From assembly GCF_015533855.1 (NCBI RefSeq), contig NZ_AP024154.1:65001-129000 (forward strand): a DNA stretch of 64,000 bases. Reading direction: 5' to 3'. A program made the translations under genes and the position numbers. Positions 33,520-43,510 of the stretch are shown piece after piece. Position 1 is the stretch's first letter; each line of letters begins with the position of its first letter. The stretch is from Echinicola sp. 20G. Its GTDB lineage: Bacteria; Bacteroidota; Bacteroidia; Cytophagales; Cyclobacteriaceae. Under the pieces are notes generated by a model. That model saw nothing but the letters and a program-made list of their open reading frames with translations, was not told the origin of the DNA and did no database searches.

Positions 33520-34440
33520 TTATTGAAGTTCTATTTCCCAAATGGAAATGGTCCGGTCATCACTCACTGCTATAATTTGATGGGTATATTTACTCCAAAT
33601 CACCTTGTTGACCGAAGTTCCATGCCCTGCATGTCTGGATTTATCAATTACCTTTTTAAGCTGCAAAGTAGCAGTTTCCCACAGCTTAATGGATTTATCC
33701 ATACTACAAGTTACAAAATATTTACCATCTTCTCGAAAGGCAAGATAGTTGATCGCATACATATGCGCAACGATATTTTCCTGCAGCTTATATGCTTTCG
33801 TCTCCCATATTTTTAGATGCGCATCCCGACCTCCACTGATCAGTAATTTCCCATCAGGAGAATAACGAAGTGCAAAAACGGAATTAGTATGTTCGTCCAG
33901 TTTTTTTACCGGAGAAAAACCATTTAGATCAAACACCTTCACAGTATTATCACTGGATCCAATGGCCAAATGCTCTTTTTGGACATCCAGGGCCATTACT
34001 CTAATATTCTTTTCCCCTAGCTTGATGTGCTTCAAAATAGAACGCTCCTCAATATCCAGAACTGTGACAACACCATCCCCTGTTCCTACAAAAGCTTGGT
34101 TCTTATAGATCTTAATATCAAAAATTGCATGATCCGTAATTTTCAGAGACCAAATTTCCTTATTTGTGTTTAAATCGATGACATGTACGCCTTCAAAATT
34201 GTGTCCAATAAACAACAAATCGCGCTGATCATCTATGGCCAAAGCATAGACGGAGTGAGGTAATTTAGCGATCAGTTTTCCATCTTTGGGAGCATCCAAA
34301 TCCCACTTCACTACCATCCCATCTCCTGCACCAGTATAAAAATAACGAGGATCATTTCCCTCTACCAAAGCAAAAATACTATCATTATGTCCAGTAAGTG
34401 TATAAAGTTTATTTACTTGAATTTTTGGCATATATTGCAT
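33520..34440 (-). CDS. WD40-repeat beta-propeller protein
   Basis: 306 residues made of about seven WD40 blades. Examples are LTGHNDSIFALVEGNDPRYFYTG, SSDNTVKVFDL, LRYSPDGKLLISGGRDAHLKIWE, FREDGKYFVTCSMDKSIKLWE and KYTHQIIAVSDDRTISIWEIE. No signal peptide, so a cytoplasmic scaffold is likely. It is the first gene of the WD40 / DivIVA-domain / folB / DUF4268 operon. Both ATGs at 34440 and 34431 are possible starts. Confidence 0.9.
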   Translation of the reverse strand: MQYMPKIQVNKLYTLTGHNDSIFALVEGNDPRYFYTGAGDGMVVKWDLDAPKDGKLIAKLPHSVYALAIDDQRDLLFIGHNFEGVHVIDLNTNKEIWSLKITDHAIFDIKIYKNQAFVGTGDGVVTVLDIEERSILKHIKLGEKNIRVMALDVQKEHLAIGSSDNTVKVFDLNGFSPVKKLDEHTNSVFALRYSPDGKLLISGGRDAHLKIWETKAYKLQENIVAHMYAINYLAFREDGKYFVTCSMDKSIKLWETATLQLKKVIDKSRHAGHGTSVNKVIWSKYTHQIIAVSDDRTISIWEIELQ

Positions 34441-34470
34441 TTTGAATCACGTAACCTTCTCCTCGGCTGT

Positions 34471-35100
34471 ATGCAAGCAAAAATAGAAAAAATAAGTCCT
34501 TTATCTGCTTTAGCCATTAAGAATATTGAAGAGCAGGAAAATAAAACTGTGGATTTTTTGAGTTTCAGGGAGAAGCTTTCTTTTGCCAACATCAGTCATC
34601 CAGAGAAGCGTAAAGAATGGAAAGGGGCACGACTGGCCATCAAGTCAGCTCTGGATGCGATCAACATGGCCTATCCTGGTTTCTACAAAGATGAACATGG
34701 AAAATCCTACCCAATGGATGGATATGGCAATGTTTCCTTGACACATACCCAGGGATTAGCTGCCGCTATTTTTCATAAGGAAATGCCGGTGGGAATAGAC
34801 ATCGACTACATTAAAGAAAAAGTGGTTAGGCTTGGCCCCAAATTTCTTGACCCAACGGAAATCGCATTCCTAAACAATGACCCAGTATTGTACACCATTG
34901 CCTGGTCTGCGAAAGAATCTATTTTCAAGTGCCAAGGTCGAAAAGGGATCAGCTTGAGACAACATATCCTTTTATCCCCCTTTGATATCAATGATAGAGT
35001 TATAAAAGGAAAAATTTATGATACCGACTTTGCCGACCATTATTACTCGGTAAAGGTAGAAAGGCAGCATGATTTGATAATGACCTACACCATTTGGTAA
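34471..35100 (+). CDS. 4'-phosphopantetheinyl transferase superfamily protein (Sfp type)
   Basis: 209 residues. Transfers phosphopantetheine from CoA to carrier proteins. The paired motifs are VGIDIDYI (Asp110, Asp112) and WSAKESIFKCQG (Trp145 to Glu149 region), spaced as in the Sfp/AcpT superfamily. The start ATG at 34471 gives a normal length; the frame is open further upstream but that part overlaps the WD40 gene. No polyketide or peptide synthetase is near, so a fatty-acid ACP or a distant cluster is the likely client. Confidence 0.88.
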   Translation: MQAKIEKISPLSALAIKNIEEQENKTVDFLSFREKLSFANISHPEKRKEWKGARLAIKSALDAINMAYPGFYKDEHGKSYPMDGYGNVSLTHTQGLAAAIFHKEMPVGIDIDYIKEKVVRLGPKFLDPTEIAFLNNDPVLYTIAWSAKESIFKCQGRKGISLRQHILLSPFDINDRVIKGKIYDTDFADHYYSVKVERQHDLIMTYTIW

Positions 35101-35159
35101 ATCAACAACATCATTAGCCTGATTTTTGTAATACAAGAAAACAATCAACCACACTCCAA

Positions 35160-35744
35160 ATGAAAAAACTTGTATTATTGATATTAACCGTACTAATCAT
35201 TAACGTGACCTCTAATGCAAGGCAAGTAGCCTCTTTTGAGTTGGAGGATATTGTTAGCAATACCACTTTTAAACTTCAAGATTACAATAAATATCCAGCT
35301 GTTATTTTGATTTTCACATCCAACAATTGTCCTTTTGCTAAGCTATATGAAGATCGTTTGATCAATCTGCAGAAATCATATATGGATAAAAGCGTAATCT
35401 TTGCCTTTATTAACCCTCACCATGGGCAAAGTGAGGAAGAGTCTACCAATGCCATCAAATCCAAAATTGCTCAGAAAGGAATTAAATTTGCCTATTTGAT
35501 TGACTCTAATCAATCGGTGACCAAAAGCCTAAAAGCATCAAAACTACCAGAGGCCTATGTCCTTACACCAAGCCCAACTGGGTTTTCTATTGCCTATCAT
35601 GGTGCGATTGATAATAATGCTCAACTACCCAATCAGGTTACCAAGCAATACCTAAAAACAGCCATCGACCAAGTACTGGCCGATCAACATCCCATTCCAA
35701 ACAGCTTACGAGCAGTAGGGTGTAATATCGTTCCCCTTAATTGA
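35160..35744 (+). CDS. secreted peroxiredoxin/thioredoxin-like (AhpC/TSA) protein
   Basis: 194 residues. A signal peptide (KKLVLLILTVLIINVTSNA) is followed by a redoxin fold. Cys57 in FTSNNCPFAKLYEDR occupies the nucleophile position, with P-F-A-K following as in the CPxxK variety. Cys188 near the C-terminus (AVGCNI) could form a disulfide with it. Likely a periplasmic thiol peroxidase or reductase-like protein. Its last 8 nt overlap the convergent SirB1-like gene. Confidence 0.8.
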   Translation: MKKLVLLILTVLIINVTSNARQVASFELEDIVSNTTFKLQDYNKYPAVILIFTSNNCPFAKLYEDRLINLQKSYMDKSVIFAFINPHHGQSEEESTNAIKSKIAQKGIKFAYLIDSNQSVTKSLKASKLPEAYVLTPSPTGFSIAYHGAIDNNAQLPNQVTKQYLKTAIDQVLADQHPIPNSLRAVGCNIVPLN

Positions 35745-36585
35745 TTGCCCCAAGGATTTCCAAAAGCTGTCGAATTTCCTCGATCTTTTCCGGTTCTCCC
35801 AGTTTTTCGAAAGAAACAGTCAGGTTCCTTAGAGTTCTTCGGAGAATATCTATATGGGCACAAGGCTCAAAAAACTCCTCTTTCGGCTCAATCTTCAGAT
35901 GCTCCAAATAATTATTGATATCCTGCTTGCTAAAAATCAGCCCTTTATTGAAAGCATTGATATAAAACGTAGTAGCTTCTGACTTGTAAGTCAACACAAA
36001 CAAATTCGGCAAATTGACACCAAAAACCGGCAAACCTAATTTTTGAGCTACCAAATAATAAACAGCACACAAACTAATGGGATTCCCTTTTCGAGTATCC
36101 AACACATTGCTGATCATGCTATTCCCAGGAGAATGGAAATTTTTAGTATTAGCTGAAAACTTCAGTTGATTGAACAATACATTATTGATCAATCGAATTT
36201 GATCGTATGGAGAAATATCTGTTTTGAAAGCTGTCCAAACTTCAAAATAAATCTGGTGCATATCCGCATTCATGGACTCAAAGTCCAAATCAGGATATTG
36301 GTATGTATTCAATATCCAAAGTCCTTTCAACAAATCCTGCTCTTCAGACAGTTTCCATTGCTCCAACCTTTCTTTGAGGAGTGAAAACTGAAGCTCATGC
36401 ACCAGCTCCTCTATTTCTTTTTGCAATTCAGGATTAAAGCTACTTTCCCACTTCTTCTCCAAAAAAGGAATTACGGCATTTCCCAAGGAGATGATTTTAT
36501 CTTTCACATGATCTTTTACTTCACGATCTGAATCATCCAACAAAGAAACCAATGCATGCAATTCTTTTTCTGTAAGCTCTCCCAT
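35737..36585 (-). CDS. SirB1/transglutaminase-like core-2 family protein
   Basis: 282 residues. The N-terminal 90 residues are HEAT-like helices. The central segment HSPGNSMISNVLDTRKGNPISLCAVYYLVAQKLGLPVFGVNLP matches the Transglut_core2 (SirB1) domain, with a Cys in SLCAVYY at the position of the family's nucleophile region, and LTYKSEATTFYINAFNKG follows. Function in bacteria is not settled. It ends the local minus-strand block before the carboxylase. Confidence 0.8.
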   Translation of the reverse strand: MGELTEKELHALVSLLDDSDREVKDHVKDKIISLGNAVIPFLEKKWESSFNPELQKEIEELVHELQFSLLKERLEQWKLSEEQDLLKGLWILNTYQYPDLDFESMNADMHQIYFEVWTAFKTDISPYDQIRLINNVLFNQLKFSANTKNFHSPGNSMISNVLDTRKGNPISLCAVYYLVAQKLGLPVFGVNLPNLFVLTYKSEATTFYINAFNKGLIFSKQDINNYLEHLKIEPKEEFFEPCAHIDILRRTLRNLTVSFEKLGEPEKIEEIRQLLEILGAIN

Positions 36586-36658
36586 ATAGTATTGCCCCGA
36601 TAACAGGGTTTGAAAACATCTAGATTAACGTCAAATTTTACTAAGCTCAAATTTACGA

Positions 36659-38284
36659 TCAAGTTTGAATAACTCCTACATTAAAGCGTTCAATAATGGG
36701 CGCATGATTGGCTGCCGTTATGCCCATTGAAATCACTTTTCTGGTTTCTTGAGGGGCTATCACCCCATCAACCCACAATCTTGCAGCCGCATAGTAAGGA
36801 CTCAATTCCTCTTCATATTTGTCCGAAATATCCTTTAATAGTTTCGCCTCATCATCAGGACTTATCTCCTTGCCAGTCTTCTTAAGTGAAGCCACCTTAA
36901 TCTGTAGTAAGGTCTTTGCCGCAGATGCACCAGACATCACTGCCATCTGAGCTGTAGGCCAGCTGTAAATCAATCGAGGGTCATAGGCTTTGCCGCACAT
37001 GGCGTAGTTTCCTGCCCCATAAGAATTGCCAATGATAATGGTAAACTTGGGAACCACAGAGTTGGCCATTGCATTGACCATTTTGGCCCCATCCTTAATG
37101 ATCCCTCCATGTTCCGCCCTACTACCGACCATAAAGCCACTTACATCCTGAAGAAACAATAAAGGTATTTTACGTTGATTGCAGTTCATGATGAATCGTG
37201 CCGCTTTATCCGCAGAGTCTGAGTAAATCACTCCTCCCATCTGCATTTCTCCCTTCTTGGTTTTTACCATTTTCCTTTGATTCGCTACAATGCCTACAGC
37301 CCATCCATCTACCCTTGCCGTACCACAAACCAAGGTCTGGCCGTAGTCGGGTTTGTATTCGTCAAAGGAACCTTGATCTACGAGGCCTTTCAACAGTTCA
37401 TGCATATCATAAGGTTTGGCCCTATCGATAGGAAAAAGGGATAATAATTCTTCGTAAGATTTCTCTGGCTCTATTGATTTCACCCTATCAAAACCGGCAT
37501 CCTCTCTCGCCCCAAGTGTATTGAAAATACGCTTGATCGCATCTAAACAAGCTTGGTCATTATCATATTTATTATCAGTGACCCCTGAGATTTCACAGTG
37601 TGTGGTAGCTCCACCTAAGGTTTCATTGTCCACGGACTCACCAATCGCAGCTTTTACCAAATAAGACCCTGCCAAAAATATAGAACCTGTCTTATCCACG
37701 ATCAAAGCTTCATCGGACATAATTGGCAAATATGCTCCTCCTGCCACACAGCTTCCCATGATGGCAGCTACCTGAACAATCCCCATAGCCGACATCTTCG
37801 CATTATTTCTAAACTGCCTACCAAAATGTTCTTTATCTGGAAATATTTCATTTTGCTTTGGAAGAAACACACCGGCACTATCTACCAAATAAATAATGGG
37901 GAGTCTATTTTCCATGGCCACTTCTTGTGCTCTGAGGTTCTTCTTGGCGGTCATGGGAAACCAGGCGCCAGCTTTCACAGTGGCATCATTGGCTACTACC
38001 ACACACATGCGGCCACTAACCTGACCTATGCCCGTTACTACACCAGCGGACGGACAGCCTCCCTCTTCCAAATACATTTGATCTGCGGCCAAAGCACCAA
38101 TTTCTAAAAATTCATCCCCCTCATCCAATAAATAGTCAATCCTCTCTCTTGCTGTCAATTTGCCCTTTTCATGTTCTTTGGCGATTCGCTTCTCTCCTCC
38201 CCCCTGTTTGACTTTGGCGATCTTTTCCTTTAAAAACCGAAGTAATTCTTCGTGCTGTTCTTTGTTTGTTTTGACTTCACTCAT
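36659..38284 (-). CDS. acyl-CoA carboxylase carboxyltransferase (beta) subunit, methylcrotonyl-CoA type
   Basis: About 541 residues with the two crotonase-like halves of a carboxyltransferase. N-half: GKLTARERIDYLLDEGDEF, AGVVTGIGQVSGR, VDSAGVFLPKQNEIFPD. C-half: LFLQDVSGFMVGSRAEHGGIIKDGAKM, GNSYGAGNYAMCGKAYDPR, WPTAQMAVMSGASAAKTL. The VDSAGVFLPKQ stretch and length favour the methylcrotonyl-CoA (leucine degradation) branch over propionyl-CoA. The biotin-carrying alpha subunit is not in this window. An alternative ATG 36 nt upstream (38320) exists. Confidence 0.87.
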   Translation of the reverse strand: MSEVKTNKEQHEELLRFLKEKIAKVKQGGGEKRIAKEHEKGKLTARERIDYLLDEGDEFLEIGALAADQMYLEEGGCPSAGVVTGIGQVSGRMCVVVANDATVKAGAWFPMTAKKNLRAQEVAMENRLPIIYLVDSAGVFLPKQNEIFPDKEHFGRQFRNNAKMSAMGIVQVAAIMGSCVAGGAYLPIMSDEALIVDKTGSIFLAGSYLVKAAIGESVDNETLGGATTHCEISGVTDNKYDNDQACLDAIKRIFNTLGAREDAGFDRVKSIEPEKSYEELLSLFPIDRAKPYDMHELLKGLVDQGSFDEYKPDYGQTLVCGTARVDGWAVGIVANQRKMVKTKKGEMQMGGVIYSDSADKAARFIMNCNQRKIPLLFLQDVSGFMVGSRAEHGGIIKDGAKMVNAMANSVVPKFTIIIGNSYGAGNYAMCGKAYDPRLIYSWPTAQMAVMSGASAAKTLLQIKVASLKKTGKEISPDDEAKLLKDISDKYEEELSPYYAAARLWVDGVIAPQETRKVISMGITAANHAPIIERFNVGVIQT

Positions 38285-38411
38285 GGGTTTATAAACTTGA
38301 TTACATTTGGCAATCGCCATTTGTCGATTTAATGGATGGCGAAAAATTGACTTATTCCAATATATAAAAATTCAAATGATATTGGTCTTGATTTCTTAAA
38401 AACTCACCCAT

Positions 38412-38441
38412 AAAAAAAGCCAGCTGGTCAGCTGGCTTTTT
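38412..38441 (-). terminator. intrinsic terminator of the amidase gene
   Basis: AAAAAGCCAGCT and AGCTGGCTTTTT pair perfectly around GGTC with T/A runs. It lies 17 nt downstream of the amidase stop and upstream of the carboxylase start, both on the minus strand. Confidence 0.85.
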
Positions 38442-38457
38442 AAATTAGTAGGGCTTT

Positions 38458-39255
38458 TCAATATGCCTCAATCTCTTCCTTATAGGCTTTAATGGATCGG
38501 TATATGGCCGATGCCAAATAAGCTTGGCCATTCTCACTGTTTAGGTACCTTTCTTCATTGGAGTTGGAAAGAAAACCAGTCTCCACCAACACGCTGGCCA
38601 TGCTGGATCTCCAAAGTACCATCAGAGGCAGCTGCTTCACACCACGACTTCTTCTGTTCAGTTTGTTCTTGAAATCATTCTCTATCTTTTGTGCTAAGGA
38701 AAGGCTGCTTGCAAAATAAGCCTTTTGCATCAGGTTGAACATCATATAGGATTCTGGTGATTTAGGATCAAACCCTTCATAATTTTCTTTGTAGCCATCT
38801 TCCATCAGAATTACAGAGTTCTCCCTTTTTACAATTTCGAAGTTTCTCTTCAAATCATAGGAACCCATCACATAGGTCTCTGTGCCATAGGCAGCCGAAG
38901 GTCCCGCATTGCAATGAATGGACACAAATAAATCTGCCTTGTTTCTATTGGCAATATTGGCTCTTTCTTCCAGCTCAATAAAAACGTCTGTTTTCCGTGT
39001 GTAGATCACCTCTACATCAGGAATATACTTCTCTATATAATTCCCCACTTGTAGGGCAATAGATAATGCCACATCCTTTTCCATTGACCTTCCGCCAAGT
39101 GTACCAGAATCTTTTCCTCCATGTCCAGCGTCTATAACAACCCTTCTCAATTTGAACTCCCTGGTCTTCTCTCCAGCAGGAACAAAAGCTGAGAGCAATG
39201 CAAAGCAGGTCAGAAAAGAAATTATTATAACATTTTTGATACTGGTTCGTTTCAT
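38458..39255 (-). CDS. N-acetylmuramoyl-L-alanine amidase (Amidase_3)
   Basis: 265 residues. Zinc hydrolase that cuts the amide between N-acetylmuramic acid and the stem peptide during cell separation. A signal peptide (KNVIIISFLTCFALLSAFV) precedes VVIDAGHGGKDSGTLGG (first Zn His), a RANIANRNKADLFVSIHCNA block (His) and VLVETGFLSNSNEERYL with the catalytic Glu. No LysM or SPOR domain is fused. An ATG 6 nt further upstream is also possible. It is divergent from lptD, an arrangement that places two envelope-biogenesis genes under one intergenic region. Confidence 0.93.
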   Translation of the reverse strand: MKRTSIKNVIIISFLTCFALLSAFVPAGEKTREFKLRRVVIDAGHGGKDSGTLGGRSMEKDVALSIALQVGNYIEKYIPDVEVIYTRKTDVFIELEERANIANRNKADLFVSIHCNAGPSAAYGTETYVMGSYDLKRNFEIVKRENSVILMEDGYKENYEGFDPKSPESYMMFNLMQKAYFASSLSLAQKIENDFKNKLNRRSRGVKQLPLMVLWRSSMASVLVETGFLSNSNEERYLNSENGQAYLASAIYRSIKAYKEEIEAY

Positions 39256-39319
39256 AAACATTATTAACGTTAACTTTACGCGAAATTTAAAAATTTTTGA
39301 AGCAAATAGAAGTAAATCT

Positions 39320-42082
39320 GTGCAGAATATTAAGGTAGCTTATCTTTCCTTTATCTTACTCATAATTTCCCTTGGAGCCTCCATGGCTCAGAAAACTTTC
39401 AGGAACCCTGCTGAGAAAGAGATCATTGCACCAGAGTTACCCTCACCAATCGATTCTATCCCCCCTACGCTGCCAGATAGTTTAATTTTGAATGACTCCA
39501 TTCCTTCGATTGACTCAGCAAAGGTTGTGCCCAAAGGAGACATTGAGACCACTATTAAGTATGCTGCTCAAGACAGCATTCTCTCCAACTTTAAAGAGAA
39601 GAAAGTTTACCTTTATAATAAAGCGTGGTTTGAGTATGGAAACATCCGATTGGATGCTGATTACATAGAAATCAACTGGGAGAAAAATGAACTTTATGCC
39701 TCTGGTGTCAAAGACTCTACGGGCACGGTACAGGGAAGCCCCATCTTTAAGGAAGGAAGTAGTACTTATGAAATCCGAAAGGACATGCGCTACAACTTCA
39801 AAACCAGCAAAGCCATTATCTCCGACGTGGTTACCGAACAGCAAGAAGGGCTCCTACGCGGTGAAACAGTGAAAAAAGATAACGAAGGGAATGTATATTT
39901 AAGCCATGGCTTTTACACCACTTGTAATCTGGCAGAGCCGCATTGGCACATTTCTTCCAGTAAAATAAAATCCGTAGAGGGCAAACAAACCATTTCCGGT
40001 CCCTTTAACCTTTACTTCAATGGTATCCCTACACCAGTAGGTTTGCCTTTTGGATTTATTCCTGATCAGAAAGAAGAACAAGTTTCCGGAATTATTATTC
40101 CTTCTTATGGAGAGGAAAGAAGAAGAGGTTTTTATCTGAGGGATTTTGGCTATTACTTCGCCTTTAACGACTATATCCATAGTAGATTGACTGGTGAGAT
40201 CTACTCAAAAGGTGGCTATGGCGTAAAAGCTGCTACAGCTTACAAAAAGCGATATCGCTACAGTGGTGGATTCAATGTGGATTATCAACAATTCCGAAGT
40301 CCAGAAACAGAAGCAAACCCACTGGACTACACTACTGTATGGGTCAATTGGAGTCACAGTCCAGAATCCAGAGGTAATTCCAGGTTTTCGGCCTCCGTCA
40401 ATGCAGGTACCACCAATTACAATAACTTAGTGGTGAACCCCACCAACTATATGCGAAATACCAATTCGGAGTTTACTTCAAATATTTCGTATAGCAAAAC
40501 CTTTACTGGAACCCCATTTAGTATGTCTGCTAATCTAAGGCATTCACAAAATGTTCAGACAGATGAAGTTTCTTTGGTTTTGCCTAATGTTTCGGTGAAT
40601 ATGAACCGTCAAACGCCTTTTAAAAACTCCAAGTTCGAACCTTTGAAAACCTTGAACTTTGCATGGAATTTTGAGTTACAGAACTCCATCAATAATAAGG
40701 TGGTTCAGGAGCTGGGCATTGAAAACGAATATTTGCAAAATGATGCTTTCGAGGATGATTATGAGGCACCTGATGTGATCCCATTTACTTGGGCTAACCT
40801 ACCAAAACTCTTCAAACAAGCAGAAAATGGTTTCAGACAATCCATTCCGGTTTCCTCTAATTTCACTCTTTTTAAGTACTTCACAGGAACTGCGGGCTTC
40901 CAATACACAGAGCTTTGGTACTTGGACAGGATCAATTATTTCTACAATGCACCAGAAGAGCGTGTGGATAGAATCTTAGAAAATGGCTTTAGCAGAGTAG
41001 GTTATTATAACACCTCCTTTAACATGGCCACCAATATCTATGGTTTTTACACGTTTGGCAAGAATTCTAAAATCGAAGCCATCAGACACCATGTGCAACC
41101 GACTATAGGTATGTCATTTACGCCTGATTTTTCTGACCCAAAGTATGGTTATTATCAAACTGTTCAGGTAGATGAAGAAGGAAATACGCAAATGTACAGT
41201 AGGTTCCAAGGTTTTCTTTATGGAGGAGCACCAAGAGGAGAATCAAGGTCACTGAATATTTCAATTAGAAACACGTTAGAGGCCAAAAAGAGAATTGAAA
41301 GTGATACCACAGAAGCCTCAACGAAAAAGTTTCCATTATTACAGTCATTCAATATTTCGACCAATTACAACTTTGTAGCTGACTCCTTTAACCTTGCTCC
41401 CATCAGTATGAGCACAAGGACTACTTTCTTTGACAATAAAATCTCGGTTGCTCTTTCCGCCACCTTAAACCCCTATGCTACCCAAGCCTATTACAATGAG
41501 TCTACAGAAGAATACTACACCCGTAGAACGAGTGAATACGCATGGAAAAACGGTCAAGGCGTAGGAAGTTTCAGCAGGGCCAACTTAAACATCAATGGTA
41601 GTTATAACCCAAGAGGCGCCGAAAAAACTCCAGCAGATACCCGAGAGGAACTTACCAATGAATTCCTCCAGCAAGGTGGGCAGATGAATGATTTCGTCGA
41701 AAATGAAATTGAAAGAATAGCCAATGATCCCAGTCAATACATCGATTGGAGTATCCCTTGGAACATCAACTATGGTTACAACCTGAGCTACAGTAAGAGT
41801 GACAATACTGGGAAAACCAATATCACCCAAGCCATCAATTTATCAGGAGATATCAGTTTCTCAGAAAAATGGAAAGTCAACTTCAATACCGGCTTGGACT
41901 TGTCTACTCAAAAGATCACCCAATCCATGATCGGCATCGCCAGAGACCTTCACTGTTGGCAAATGAATGTCAGCTGGATTCCATTTGGCTCATTCACCAG
42001 TTATAACATTGACATTAGGGTAAAAGCTAGTATCCTACAAGACCTCAAGGTATCCAGAAGAAGGTCCTTCTTCGATTATTAA
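39320..42082 (+). CDS. lptD: LPS-assembly outer membrane protein LptD-like
   Basis: About 920 residues from a GTG at 39320. This start gives a clean signal peptide (QNIKVAYLSFILLIISLGASMAQ); the frame is open earlier but would overlap the divergent amidase gene. An OstA-like N-terminal jellyroll follows (KKVYLYNKAWFEYGNIRLDADYIEINW and the YNFKTSKAIISDVVTEQQEG repeats), then a very long beta-barrel rich in Tyr/Phe/Asn strands ending in SRRRSFFDY. It should insert LPS into the outer leaflet. No LptE is recognisable next to it. The Pro/Asp-rich linker after the signal is typical of Bacteroidota versions. Confidence 0.88.
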   Translation: MQNIKVAYLSFILLIISLGASMAQKTFRNPAEKEIIAPELPSPIDSIPPTLPDSLILNDSIPSIDSAKVVPKGDIETTIKYAAQDSILSNFKEKKVYLYNKAWFEYGNIRLDADYIEINWEKNELYASGVKDSTGTVQGSPIFKEGSSTYEIRKDMRYNFKTSKAIISDVVTEQQEGLLRGETVKKDNEGNVYLSHGFYTTCNLAEPHWHISSSKIKSVEGKQTISGPFNLYFNGIPTPVGLPFGFIPDQKEEQVSGIIIPSYGEERRRGFYLRDFGYYFAFNDYIHSRLTGEIYSKGGYGVKAATAYKKRYRYSGGFNVDYQQFRSPETEANPLDYTTVWVNWSHSPESRGNSRFSASVNAGTTNYNNLVVNPTNYMRNTNSEFTSNISYSKTFTGTPFSMSANLRHSQNVQTDEVSLVLPNVSVNMNRQTPFKNSKFEPLKTLNFAWNFELQNSINNKVVQELGIENEYLQNDAFEDDYEAPDVIPFTWANLPKLFKQAENGFRQSIPVSSNFTLFKYFTGTAGFQYTELWYLDRINYFYNAPEERVDRILENGFSRVGYYNTSFNMATNIYGFYTFGKNSKIEAIRHHVQPTIGMSFTPDFSDPKYGYYQTVQVDEEGNTQMYSRFQGFLYGGAPRGESRSLNISIRNTLEAKKRIESDTTEASTKKFPLLQSFNISTNYNFVADSFNLAPISMSTRTTFFDNKISVALSATLNPYATQAYYNESTEEYYTRRTSEYAWKNGQGVGSFSRANLNINGSYNPRGAEKTPADTREELTNEFLQQGGQMNDFVENEIERIANDPSQYIDWSIPWNINYGYNLSYSKSDNTGKTNITQAINLSGDISFSEKWKVNFNTGLDLSTQKITQSMIGIARDLHCWQMNVSWIPFGSFTSYNIDIRVKASILQDLKVSRRRSFFDY

Positions 42083-42094
42083 TGAAACAGTAAA

Positions 42095-43315
42095 TTAAAT
42101 TTTAGCTCGGCTCAACGGCATGGTCATACATCTTGGACCGCCTAAGCCTCTACTCAGTTCTGAAGAAGGAATATCGAGCACTTCCACCCCCATATCCCGC
42201 AATGCCCTGTTGGTATGTTTGTTTCTTCTATAGGAAATTACTTTTCTAGGACCGATCGCAAAAACATTAGCACCATCAAACCATTGTTCGCGCAAAGCAA
42301 TATCTTTATTGCCGTTGCCTCCCAGATGAATCACTTCCAAATACGGAATTTCCTTCTCTAAAACAGTCAGCAGCGACTCTTTCAGTACAGTTCTCTTAAT
42401 GTGCACCTGATCTCCATCATTGCTTTTCAGGGTGTAAAGAGAGGTTTGTAAAACAGACTCCAAAGCATCAGGATAGGTCAAAACCAAATTCTCATCCAAT
42501 ACTGTGAACACTGTATCCAAATGCATAAAATTTCTTTGCTTGGGCATATGCACTTCATAAACCCGTTCCACAGTTCCCTCTGCCAGCAAGGCCTTGGCCA
42601 CATGGTAGATGGCTTTCTCATCTGTTCGCTCAGAATTACCGATAGCTACTGCTTTTTCTGAAAGCACTATCACATCACCTCCTTCTATACAAGCAGGGTT
42701 GTTGTGCCCATCTACCGGGTAAATTTTATTTACACTGCCTTTAAAATCCGGATGGTTTTCAAATATTGCCCTGATAACGTTGGCTTCTCTTTGTCGACCT
42801 TCCATCTTCATACTTGAAAAAATCATTCCCCCTGGAGTGAGGGCGGCAGGATCTCGTTGAAAATACAAATTGGGACAAGGTGGAATAATAAAAGCATAAT
42901 CCATAAGATCCACCAAGGGTAGCTTACTAATCTTTTTTTTAAGTTCATGTACCTTGATTCCTGCAATTAGTGCAGTAGCGCATTCTGAGGTAGACAACCT
43001 CCCCAAAATACTTTCCGTGAAATGGGACAGCCTAGAAAATGAAAGCGCCTCTTCCATCATTTTAAAAAGTATTTTGTCATCTGCCATGGTTTCCATCAAA
43101 AGCTCATGAAGACTTAAAACCTTAGCACCTGTGGTCTGTTTGATGATATTGGTAAAGTAATCATGCTCCACCTGCATGGCCTCTAAATAAGGAACATCCT
43201 CAAAAAGCAACAACTCTTTATTATAAGGTGTAAGACGATCTATTTCCTTTCCAGGACGATGCATTAGCACTGTCTTAAGTGTTCCAAATTCAGAGTTAAT
43301 TCTCAGGTCAATCAT
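42095..43315 (-). CDS. arcA: arginine deiminase
   Basis: 406 residues. Hydrolyses arginine to citrulline and ammonia. Family markers: FGTLKTVLMHRPGKE at the start, YFQRDPAALTPGGMIFSSM, CIEGGDVIVLSEK, MHLDTVFTVLDENLVLTYPDA, and SRGLGGPRCMTMPLSR with the nucleophile Cys396. No arcB or arcC lies beside it, so an ATP-yielding ADI pathway is not supported locally. The enzyme may feed arginine/ornithine metabolism or pH homeostasis. Confidence 0.95.
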   Translation of the reverse strand: MIDLRINSEFGTLKTVLMHRPGKEIDRLTPYNKELLLFEDVPYLEAMQVEHDYFTNIIKQTTGAKVLSLHELLMETMADDKILFKMMEEALSFSRLSHFTESILGRLSTSECATALIAGIKVHELKKKISKLPLVDLMDYAFIIPPCPNLYFQRDPAALTPGGMIFSSMKMEGRQREANVIRAIFENHPDFKGSVNKIYPVDGHNNPACIEGGDVIVLSEKAVAIGNSERTDEKAIYHVAKALLAEGTVERVYEVHMPKQRNFMHLDTVFTVLDENLVLTYPDALESVLQTSLYTLKSNDGDQVHIKRTVLKESLLTVLEKEIPYLEVIHLGGNGNKDIALREQWFDGANVFAIGPRKVISYRRNKHTNRALRDMGVEVLDIPSSELSRGLGGPRCMTMPLSRAKI

Positions 43316-43411
43316 ATTTTTACTTACCTAAATTTATTTCATATTTAACAACAATGTACAATAAATACTACCAATTACGAAACAAATTACACCTATCATT
43401 ATCATTGACAT

Positions 43412-43450
43412 AAAAAAAGGGTTGTACTGTCCGGTACAACCCTTTTTTTA
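43412..43450. terminator. strong intrinsic terminator downstream of lysS
   Basis: GGGTTGTAC and GTACAACCC pair around TGTCCG with seven-base A and T tracts on either side. Located between lysS (ends 43511, minus) and arcA (starts 43315, minus), so it mainly ends lysS. Confidence 0.88.
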
Positions 43451-43510
43451 TAATGTATTTTCAATGAACCACAAAATCACAACTCACTGACAAGAAGCCT
43501 AATACAAATG

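Noticed and set aside
39152..39319. N-terminal extension of the lptD frame
   Set aside because: The extra 56 residues overlap the divergent amidase gene and the intergenic promoter. A GTG at 39320 gives a proper signal peptide, so the extension is unlikely to be translated.
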